Shown here piece after piece: positions 1 to 5,383 of a DNA stretch of 5,383 bases. Position numbers and translations under genes: made by a program. The stretch lies in assembly GCA_964384585.1 (NCBI GenBank), contig CAYLME010000214.1:1-5383 (forward strand). Direction: 5' to 3'. The notes beneath the pieces are model-generated. The model saw only the letters and a program-made list of their open reading frames with translations, was not told where the DNA came from and ran no database searches. The DNA is from DASTYK01 sp964384585. Lineage in GTDB: Bacteria; Gemmatimonadota; Gemmatimonadetes; Longimicrobiales; RSA9. How positions within the stretch are numbered: position 1 is the first letter of the stretch; every line of letters begins with the position of its first letter.

Positions 1-39
1 TCGTGGTGGGTCAACCAGATGCTCGCACGCCTCGCCTAG
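1..39 (+). CDS. 3' end of an unidentified plus-strand gene (partial)
   Basis: Reading from base 1 gives 12 codons ending in TAG at 37..39, with the peptide SWWVNQMLARLA. Eleven of the twelve sense codons end in G or C, as expected for a real reading frame in this GC-rich genome; the other two plus-strand frames show no such bias. The end lies 22 bases before the stop codon of the minus-strand gene at 62, so the two genes would be convergent. Twelve residues are too few to assign a family or function. The call could also be chance, because any frame ending in a stop would look similar over so short a stretch. Confidence 0.42.
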   Translation, partial: SWWVNQMLARLA

Positions 40-61
40 CGGCCCGGATGGCAGCTCCCGC

Positions 62-1624
62 TCAAGGCTTCCCGCTGAAGTAGACGTGGTCCCAGAAGAG
101 GAACATATCTTCGGCGATCGTACCTCCCTGGCCGCCCCACGTCGAATTGAAATGCCCGTTGCTCCAGTAGAGCTGCGTGCCGCCGGGAAGGAAACTGATG
201 TCCGTGTATTCGTGGGTCAGCGTGCCATTGAGCCACATGCGGAATACACCAGTTGAGTTCCCTGGCGTGTTGAGGATTACCTGGACTTCAACCACGTACC
301 AGGTGTTCACCTGCATGTCCTCGACATCTGTCGTGTTGGCACTCGGCGCATTCGACGCCAGCCCGCGAAGCGCGTTACGCGGATCGAGACCAGAGCCTTG
401 GAGATTTACTGTCAGGCGATACGGTGCCTCACTGCCATCGAGGAGCAGGAACGGCTCGGCGCGCGGGTCTCCATTCGTGCGCAGGTACACCAGCTTCGGG
501 CTGACACCGGTCGGGTGGCCCTGCCAGTTGGCACTGACGCGAAACGCTGTACGCATGTAGAGCTCACGGTACTGCAGCGAACCGTGTACCGAGCTGGTGA
601 ACCCCTGCGTCTGGAATGCGCCAGGAGCGTAGGTGGATCCATTGGTGACCACCTGCGCGGGATACGCGGCTCGCATCACGTTCGGGGGGCTGAGCGGTGC
701 GGTCGCGTCTTGCTGAATGGTCAGAGCCGAGCGAAGGTACTCGATACCATCGTAGCCCTCGGAGCCGGTTGTCTTTGACGGGAACGAGCCGATGCCCCGG
801 TCACTGTCGTTGGCGGCCTTCGTATTGAAGGCTCGATCGACAATCGGGAAGTATCCCGCCGGCTCGTTGAATGGGCCGACAGGGCCTGGCGGAACCACCG
901 TCACGGTCACCGTGTCCGCGTGTTCCCCTGCCGAGGCGACTACGGACGCACTGCCTTCGCTGACTCCAGTGACCACACCTGCCGCGGAAACCGTCGCGAC
1001 TCCGGCAGTCAACGAGTTCCAAGACACTGGCCTCTCCGGCAGGTTGACGGCCCCGGTAGCCTGCACCTGGGCAGTCAACGCGGTATTCCCGCCGACGAGG
1101 ACGTTGGGGCTGCTGGGCGAAACCACGACGCTTGCGACGGGTAGCCCCATGACTGCGTACGTTCCGAGAGTCGTGATGCTTGCAGTCAGCTCTCCCGTGA
1201 CTTCACTGTACGACGAGCCGGGCACAAGCACCCACGAGCTGCCGATGAGTTGGTAGAGGCGGAGCTCGCTCGGTAGGATGCCGCTCTCCGCCGGGATACT
1301 CGACGCAGGAACGGCAATCTCTACCTCGACCGGCACATTCAACTCGTAGCCGGCCGGCGCGATTGCAACGGCGCTACCAGGAATCATCGTCGGGGTCGCC
1401 GGAGCGCTCCCAGCCAGCGATGCTGTGAAGGTGACGTTGGAGTCGACGGCGCCAGCGGGAAACGTCGCCGAAACCACTCCGCCGAGGAAGTCGACGCTAC
1501 CCCCGTTGGGGCCCACCGTGAACTGAGGCGCCGTCGGAGAGTCGCCTCCGCCGCAGGCGATTCCCGCCAGCGTCAACGCGAAACCGACCTGGACCAAGGC
1601 GACACGTATCGACCGCGACCACAT
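62..1624 (-). CDS. Probable lipoprotein: ZU5-like segment, Big_2 Ig-like domain and C-terminal concanavalin-like (polysaccharide-lyase-like) domain
   Basis: A 520-residue exported protein. The ATG at 1624 is chosen because GGAGAG lies six bases upstream and a signal peptide starts there; the open frame continues further upstream, but only through the end of the preceding gene. Residues 1-23 are a signal peptide (MWSRS, then a hydrophobic stretch) ending at Cys24. The lipobox GIAC is not canonical, but the following GGGDSPTAP linker is typical of lipoproteins in Gemmatimonadota. Residues about 36-157 (GGSVDF, FPAGAV, then beta-rich sequence) resemble ZU5/GAIN-type segments. Residues about 162-244 look like a Big_2 domain (VSWNS, GVATVSAAGVVTGV). 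Residues about 253-520 carry YRELY (352-356), W367, W442, E446 and W464-x-x-GTL, features of a jelly-roll lectin/lyase fold that are shared with the protein at 1705..2607. No catalytic residue can be assigned. It is probably a surface protein that binds or processes glycan and is co-transcribed with its upstream neighbour. Confidence 0.85.
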   Translation of the reverse strand: MWSRSIRVALVQVGFALTLAGIACGGGDSPTAPQFTVGPNGGSVDFLGGVVSATFPAGAVDSNVTFTASLAGSAPATPTMIPGSAVAIAPAGYELNVPVEVEIAVPASSIPAESGILPSELRLYQLIGSSWVLVPGSSYSEVTGELTASITTLGTYAVMGLPVASVVVSPSSPNVLVGGNTALTAQVQATGAVNLPERPVSWNSLTAGVATVSAAGVVTGVSEGSASVVASAGEHADTVTVTVVPPGPVGPFNEPAGYFPIVDRAFNTKAANDSDRGIGSFPSKTTGSEGYDGIEYLRSALTIQQDATAPLSPPNVMRAAYPAQVVTNGSTYAPGAFQTQGFTSSVHGSLQYRELYMRTAFRVSANWQGHPTGVSPKLVYLRTNGDPRAEPFLLLDGSEAPYRLTVNLQGSGLDPRNALRGLASNAPSANTTDVEDMQVNTWYVVEVQVILNTPGNSTGVFRMWLNGTLTHEYTDISFLPGGTQLYWSNGHFNSTWGGQGGTIAEDMFLFWDHVYFSGKP

Positions 1625-1630
1625 GGCATA

Positions 1631-1636
1631 CTCTCC
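1631..1636 (-). promoter_or_regulatory. Shine-Dalgarno site that sets the start at 1624
   Basis: On the minus strand this reads GGAGAG, with six bases between it and the ATG at 1624..1622. It is the clearest ribosome-binding site among the minus-strand genes. It supports a 520-residue product rather than a longer protein starting inside the neighbouring gene. Confidence 0.65.
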
Positions 1637-1678
1637 GTTCAGTGAAGACGGGAGTCGGCCCGCCAGGACCTCCTCCCT

Positions 1679-1694
1679 GCGCACCCACGTGCGC
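1679..1694 (-). repeat. Small hairpin in the spacer between the two secreted-protein genes
   Basis: A perfect six-base inverted repeat, GCGCAC and GTGCGC, encloses a four-base loop. It begins ten bases past the stop codon at 1705..1707 in the minus-strand transcript. No run of U follows; the next sequence is a purine-rich AGGGAGGAGG. It therefore does not look like a standard intrinsic terminator. It might be a weak attenuator, or an RNA-stabilising or processing hairpin that adjusts expression of the downstream gene. In DNA this rich in G and C, chance formation is possible. Confidence 0.4.
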
Positions 1695-1704
1695 CAAGCT
1701 TGTG

Positions 1705-2607
1705 TCAACACCCGATGCGCTGCGTAGAGACGACGAATCGGTCGAAGTACCGCTCCTGGGTCGCCGGCGCCCCTGCATTCCAGTAGTTCTCTAAGTACAC
1801 GGCATTCAGGCCGTACGCGTCGAAACCACCTACGAAGTTGAGACCGACCACCTCGGCCTCCAACGTGCCGTCGATCCAGACCTGGTGCAAGCCGTCCGAC
1901 GAGCCCTCGGCATTGAGACGGACACGCGACTCGACGCACAGCCATTCCCCGACGAAGTCCGGGCCAAACACGTCACGCGTTCCCCTTACCACGCCGAGGT
2001 AGCGGAAGTTCGAAAAGTCATTGTATCCAACCGTCTGCAACTCCCCGGCCGCGTCAGTGCCGGAGACCGGATCTAGCGCGACGCGGAAGTGATTGGGTTC
2101 ATTCCCGGCAAACAGATGTGCAATCATCGCCTGCGCCCACGTGGTCTGCGACGCGAACACGAACGCTCGAGAGATCTTGTTCCCGCCGCCGCCGACCCAG
2201 CCGGGAGCGAAGCGCAGGTAGAAGCGCCAGTACAGCTCTCGGTAGTCTGCGCTCCCGGCGTCCGCCGGCGCAAAGTACGCCTGCGGCGTCCTTCCGACCG
2301 CAAGATGCAGGGCACCAGCGCTGACCGTTCCCGCGTCAAATCGCGCACGCATACCCCACGACCCATCGAACCCTGCCGTCTCCTGTCGCGTGAAACGACC
2401 TCCTGCGCTGTCGTACTCGAAGTACGAACTGAAGCGAGGTACCTCGAAGTCGTCACAGAAGATCCAGCCCGGTTGCGGATCTGCGCACTCCGCTACGATG
2501 AGTGGAGGGTCCTCCTCACGGTCGTCGGCCGGAGCGGCAACCGCTGCACAGGCGGCGGTAACGACCACGACAAGCAAGCCCCACGGGGCACCCCAAGCTC
2601 TTCTCAC
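1705..2607 (-). CDS. Secreted concanavalin-like (polysaccharide-lyase-like) protein
   Basis: A 300-residue product if translation starts at the GTG at 2607. That start gives a compact signal peptide: MRRAW, then the hydrophobic core GLLVVVVTAACAAVAA. Cleavage could be by signal peptidase I at AVA/A. Lipidation at Cys20 is possible, but the TAAC lipobox is poor. Other starts are GTG 2631, GTG 2700 and a TTG at 2649 that overlaps the asnB stop; none has a good ribosome-binding site. The mature protein opens with C41-ADPQPGWIFC-DDFE, then YRELYWRFYLRF (122-133), W137 and K144, W222-x-x-x-E226, W244-x-x-GTL (247-249) and a terminal Cys300. YRELYWR followed by a Trp resembles jelly-roll polysaccharide lyases and lectins, but I cannot recognise an active site. 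The four cysteines C41, C51, C224 and C300 could form disulphides after export. It lies 38 bases after asnB and is probably in the same operon. Likely role: binding or trimming of the locus polysaccharide. Confidence 0.82.
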   Translation of the reverse strand: MRRAWGAPWGLLVVVVTAACAAVAAPADDREEDPPLIVAECADPQPGWIFCDDFEVPRFSSYFEYDSAGGRFTRQETAGFDGSWGMRARFDAGTVSAGALHLAVGRTPQAYFAPADAGSADYRELYWRFYLRFAPGWVGGGGNKISRAFVFASQTTWAQAMIAHLFAGNEPNHFRVALDPVSGTDAAGELQTVGYNDFSNFRYLGVVRGTRDVFGPDFVGEWLCVESRVRLNAEGSSDGLHQVWIDGTLEAEVVGLNFVGGFDAYGLNAVYLENYWNAGAPATQERYFDRFVVSTQRIGC

Positions 2608-2645
2608 ACCGCTAACGTGGTGAACAGCCACGCCGGAGGCAAGGT

Positions 2646-4598
2646 TCAAGCGTCCGGGCGCCAGGCCTGGGCCCAATCCTGATACTGCACCAGCGCCCAC
2701 ACGGACAGCGCCAAATCGTCACGGCCACTCGTGAAAGCAGTCCAGTTTCTCCTGACGGCTTCGGGATTCAACGCGCCTCCGCGGAGCGTCTCCGGCGACA
2801 ACAGGTGCTCAGCCCATTCACGCAACGGGCCGCGCAGCCACTCCGCAATCGGGACCGAGAACCCCATCTTGGGCCTATCCACGATCGCCTGCGGCACGTA
2901 GCGGTACAACACTTGGCGCAACAGCCACTTTCCCGCGTTCCCGCGGATCTTCTGCCGAAGTGGAATCCTCCACGACAGCTCCACCAGCCGATGGTCTAGC
3001 AGAGGAACCCTCGCTTCCAAGCTCACGGCCATGCTCGCTCGATCGACCTTGGCCAGCAGGTCGTCCGCGAGATAGGTCGCTTGGTCCGCAAGCATCATTC
3101 GCTCGACGAGCGGGCGCGGGTCGGGTGCGGCCAGAATCTCGTCCACCGCGCTGTGCACATCACGTCCGTGCACAACGAAGTCCACCGGCGTCTCGGTCGC
3201 TGAGAGCAGCGACCTGTACATACCTCCTTCGTCGCTTGCCGCGAGGAGTCTTCGAAGCTTTCGGACCTTCTCCGCAGGCAGTCGGCGCATGTCCGACGCG
3301 GCATCGATACCGGCTGAGCCACCTGCGAGCATTCGCCATGCGGAGTCCGGGACAACGCCGAGTAGCGAGGCGGCGGTGCTCCGAAGGAATCGCGGAGCGC
3401 GGAGCATGTTCCCGATCAGGGACGCACCGTGGACGTACCGATTGTATCCGCCGAACAGCTCATCGCCACCATCACCCGAAAGCGCGACGGTCACGTTACG
3501 TCGAGCCAGCTCGCTTACCAGGAACGTCGGGATATGCGATGGATCGGCGAGCGGTTCATCGAACATCGACGCGAGTCGAGGAACCACAGACAGCGCTTGG
3601 GCGCCGCTGAGGTGCAGGGCCGTATGCTCGGTCCCGAGGTGCCCTGCGACTCGCTGCGCCGCCGTCGTCTCGTCATGCTCTCTGCTGTCGAACCCGATGG
3701 TGAAGGTTCGAATCGGTCGGGTGGACAGCGATTGCATGACGCCGACGACCAACGAGGAATCGACGCCGCCCGATAGCAGCGCGCCGAGCGGTACATCGGC
3801 CACCATCCGCAGTCCGATGACTTCTCGAAGCGTGGCGTCGAGATGGTCTGTCGCCTCGGCATCGGAGAGCCGCAGGGGGTCCGCGAGACCGGCTGCCGCA
3901 GCGGATCGCACGGACCAGTATGGACGCGGCGAAGACTCCTGTTGCGGGCCCGCGAGCGAGAGGAGATGTCCCGGCAGCAACTTGTGCACGCCGCTCAGAA
4001 TCGTTGACGGCGCCGGTACGTATAGGTACCGAAGGTACTGCACGAGCGCATCCCGATTCAGTCGGCGCGGCATCGACGGATGTGCGAGGATGGCCTTTAG
4101 CTCAGAACCGAACAGCAGACCATCCTGCGACCATGCGTAGTACAGCGGCTTGATGCCCAAGCGATCCCTGCCCAACGTGAGGCGGCGCTCGTGGCGGTCC
4201 CATACGGCGAACGCGAACATCCCGACAAACTTCGACGTCGCATCCGCGATGCCCCATCGCTCGAAGGCCGCGAGCATGACTTCGGTGTCCGAGTGGCCCC
4301 GGAACCGCGCACCGGAGGCCTCGAGCTCGGTGCGAAGCGCGGCGAAATTGAAGATCTCTCCGTTGAACGCGATGACGAATCGACCCGAAGCCGATGCCAT
4401 CGGCTGATGCCCCGCGTCCGAGAGGTCGATGATCGCTAACCGCCGGAATGCGAGCCCGATACCAGCCGAACGGTCCTCCCACGTCCCCCCGTCATCGGGG
4501 CCACGATGATGCAGCGCGCGCGCCATCCGCGCCGCAGACTCGGCCAGTGAATCCCGAGAGGCGACATCTGACCGCCAAAGACCTGCCAAGCCGCACAT
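2646..4598 (-). CDS. asnB: Asparagine synthase (glutamine-hydrolysing), AsnB-family amidotransferase
   Basis: A complete 650-residue cytoplasmic enzyme. The family hydrolyses glutamine in an N-terminal class II (Ntn) glutaminase domain and channels ammonia to a C-terminal domain, which adenylates a carboxylate with ATP and forms an amide. MCGLAG places the nucleophile Cys2 right after the start Met, fixing the ATG at 4598; GGGGG seven bases upstream may serve as ribosome-binding site. Glutaminase residues are visible: R53 in RLAIIDLS, NGEIFN (79-84) and GHSDTE (101-106). The synthase domain has the PP-loop LSGGVDSS (275-282), SGDGGDELFGGY (374-385), DDLLAKVDR (512-520), LEARVPLLDH (527-536) and PKMGFSVP (576-583). 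All key motifs are intact, so it should be active. At 650 residues it is longer than E. coli AsnB and closer to versions found in polysaccharide loci. The true acceptor may be aspartate or an acidic sugar; the nearby glycosyltransferase and secreted lyase-like proteins favour a sugar, by inference only. Confidence 0.96.
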   Translation of the reverse strand: MCGLAGLWRSDVASRDSLAESAARMARALHHRGPDDGGTWEDRSAGIGLAFRRLAIIDLSDAGHQPMASASGRFVIAFNGEIFNFAALRTELEASGARFRGHSDTEVMLAAFERWGIADATSKFVGMFAFAVWDRHERRLTLGRDRLGIKPLYYAWSQDGLLFGSELKAILAHPSMPRRLNRDALVQYLRYLYVPAPSTILSGVHKLLPGHLLSLAGPQQESSPRPYWSVRSAAAAGLADPLRLSDAEATDHLDATLREVIGLRMVADVPLGALLSGGVDSSLVVGVMQSLSTRPIRTFTIGFDSREHDETTAAQRVAGHLGTEHTALHLSGAQALSVVPRLASMFDEPLADPSHIPTFLVSELARRNVTVALSGDGGDELFGGYNRYVHGASLIGNMLRAPRFLRSTAASLLGVVPDSAWRMLAGGSAGIDAASDMRRLPAEKVRKLRRLLAASDEGGMYRSLLSATETPVDFVVHGRDVHSAVDEILAAPDPRPLVERMMLADQATYLADDLLAKVDRASMAVSLEARVPLLDHRLVELSWRIPLRQKIRGNAGKWLLRQVLYRYVPQAIVDRPKMGFSVPIAEWLRGPLREWAEHLLSPETLRGGALNPEAVRRNWTAFTSGRDDLALSVWALVQYQDWAQAWRPDA

Positions 4599-4728
4599 GA
4601 TTACGCCCCCATTGACTCCGCAATCTCCTACTCACGCATCGGTCTCGATGAAAGGTAACCGTGCCTCCCGCGGGCGCGGGACAGTCCGGTCTCGCGGTTG
4701 GGGGATCTGCGCGCCATCTTCCACGTCC
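4599..4728. promoter_or_regulatory. Divergent intergenic region between asnB and the glycosyltransferase gene
   Basis: These 130 bases lie between two start codons that point away from each other, so promoters for both the asnB operon and the glycosyltransferase transcript should be here. I could not place convincing -35/-10 pairs on either strand. TTGACT at 4612..4617 on the plus strand resembles a -35 box, but no acceptable -10 follows at the usual distance. A 16-base interrupted palindrome sits at 4666..4681. If the glycosyltransferase starts at the in-frame ATG at 4648 instead, the gap shrinks to about 49 bases. Confidence 0.6.
4666..4681. repeat. Interrupted palindrome, 7+2+7, possible operator
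   Basis: TCCCGCG and CGCGGGA are perfect inverted repeats separated by GG. The site is roughly central between the divergent starts at 4598 and 4729, where a dimeric regulator could control both transcripts. It could instead form a hairpin in the 5' leader of either mRNA. The arms are almost all G and C, so chance occurrence is a real possibility, and no regulator gene is present in the window to match to it. Confidence 0.4.
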
Positions 4729-5383
4729 ATGCAATCCGCTCCGCAAAAGGTGACAACACCCGCCAGCAGCCCTGCCGGTGCCCTCGAGCTTCCGACGGTT
4801 TCGATCGTCATCCCAACCTTCAACGAGGCGCGAGTTATCGAGCGCTGCCTTCGCGCCGTGCGCGCACAGGCGTATCCCGCGGGGCACTTCGATGTGACCG
4901 TGGTCGACAACGGGTCCACCGACGGTACCGTCGAGATTGCAGAGCGCCTCGCTGACCGGGTGCTCCGGCTTCCACAGCACCGCGTTGGCGCATTGCGCAA
5001 CCGCGGTGTCGAGGCGACTTCAGCTGCCGTGCTGGCATTCCTCGACGCGGACTGCATCCCCGATCCGGACTGGCTAGCGAAGGGGGTTGCAGCGCTCCTC
5101 ACCGAGCCGTGCATCACGGGCGCAACCTACCGCGTACCCGAGGACGCCGGATGGCTCGAGCGCGCTTGGTTCTCGCAAGAACCGGCGGGTCGGCGGCGCG
5201 TCACACACATCAACGCGGGGAATCTCTTCGTCAAGCGCGTGCACTTCGACGCGCTGGGGGGGTTCGATGAGAGCCTGGTCACCGGAGAGGACTACGAGTT
5301 CGCACAGCGTGCATCCCGGGTCGTGTCGATTGTTTCCGACGACTCGATCGGTGTCGTGCACCTCGGGAATCCAAAGACCATCA
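4729..5383 (+). CDS. Family 2 glycosyltransferase (GT-A fold), 3' end outside the window
   Basis: The first 218 residues of a nucleotide-sugar-dependent glycosyltransferase; the frame is open to the window edge. After a 22-residue leader comes the GT2 signature TVSIVIPTFNEA (23-34), then VVDNGSTDGT (58-67) for nucleotide binding, the metal-binding DAD (106-108), NAGNLFVKR (162-170), GGFDE (177-181) and TGEDYEF (185-191), the acidic motif that usually supplies the catalytic base. No membrane segment is seen in this part, so it is probably cytosolic or peripheral at the inner membrane. Its role would be to transfer a sugar during assembly of a lipid-linked glycan; donor and acceptor cannot be read from sequence. 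The ATG at 4729 is chosen for the usual short leader, but it lacks a clear ribosome-binding site, and an in-frame ATG at 4648 would add 27 residues, rich in Arg and Gly. It is transcribed away from asnB and probably heads another set of polysaccharide genes. Confidence 0.9.
   Translation, partial: MQSAPQKVTTPASSPAGALELPTVSIVIPTFNEARVIERCLRAVRAQAYPAGHFDVTVVDNGSTDGTVEIAERLADRVLRLPQHRVGALRNRGVEATSAAVLAFLDADCIPDPDWLAKGVAALLTEPCITGATYRVPEDAGWLERAWFSQEPAGRRRVTHINAGNLFVKRVHFDALGGFDESLVTGEDYEFAQRASRVVSIVSDDSIGVVHLGNPKTI

Noticed and set aside
38..62. AGCGG and CCGCT arms (38..42 and 58..62) as a bidirectional terminator between convergent genes
   Set aside because: The stem is only five base pairs with a 15-base loop, it overlaps both stop codons, and no T-run follows on either strand.
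1703..1708. TTGACA on the minus strand as a -35 box for the lipoprotein gene
   Set aside because: The hexamer is a perfect match, but it overlaps the preceding stop codon and the sequence 17 bases on is GGTGCG, nothing like a -10 box.
1625..1945. Upstream extension of the lipoprotein gene to 1945, giving 627 residues
   Set aside because: The extension overlaps the end of the lyase-like gene in another frame and would bury the signal peptide internally. A ribosome-binding site immediately precedes the ATG at 1624.
2089..2682. A 197-codon open frame on the plus strand, opposite the lyase-like gene
   Set aside because: Its Arg-rich product has no recognisable motif, while the minus-strand frame has a signal peptide and a domain shared with its neighbour.
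3289..4140. A 283-codon open frame on the plus strand, opposite asnB
   Set aside because: It lies wholly antisense to an AsnB with all its motifs intact, and its product is low-complexity and rich in Arg, Ser and Pro. Such frames arise from the codon bias of GC-rich genes.
4612..4617. TTGACT on the plus strand as a -35 box for the glycosyltransferase
   Set aside because: No plausible -10 hexamer lies 16 to 18 bases downstream. It is noted in the intergenic entry but not called as a promoter.
4492..5117. Minus-strand open frames opposite the glycosyltransferase
   Set aside because: They overlap the plus-strand frame that carries the full run of GT2 motifs, and their products are Arg-rich with no recognisable domain.

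Overview
The window is GC-rich chromosomal DNA that reads as part of a surface-polysaccharide (exopolysaccharide, capsule or O-antigen) locus. The source is probably a Gemmatimonadota-like soil or sediment bacterium. This taxonomic guess rests on the style of the secreted protein at 62..1624: a cysteine followed by a Gly/Asp/Ser-Pro-Thr linker, then a ZU5-like segment and a Big_2-type Ig domain, a style common in that phylum. No rRNA or other marker is present, so the assignment is an inference.

Layout. Positions 1..39 are probably the last 12 codons of a plus-strand gene that enters from the left. It converges on three closely spaced minus-strand genes, read right to left. The first (4598 to 2646) is a complete asparagine synthase-type glutamine amidotransferase of the AsnB family. 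The second (about 2607 to 1705) is a secreted 300-residue protein with a concanavalin-like, polysaccharide-lyase-like domain. The third (1624 to 62) is a 520-residue probable lipoprotein whose C-terminal domain resembles that of its neighbour. Gaps of about 38 and 80 bases suggest a single operon. A 130-base divergent intergenic region (4599..4728) separates asnB from a plus-strand family 2 glycosyltransferase that runs off the right edge. That region holds a 7+2+7 interrupted palindrome.

How the genes may work together (inference): the glycosyltransferase would help assemble a glycan. The AsnB-type enzyme could amidate a uronic acid or other acidic group on a sugar precursor, as AsnB homologues in O-antigen loci do. 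The two exported jelly-roll proteins would bind, trim or anchor the finished polymer outside the cytoplasm. The most notable point is the tandem pair of secreted proteins that share a C-terminal fold but have different N-terminal export and anchoring modules. There is no CRISPR array, tRNA, rRNA, transposase or phage gene, and I do not see a clearly new system beyond this pair.
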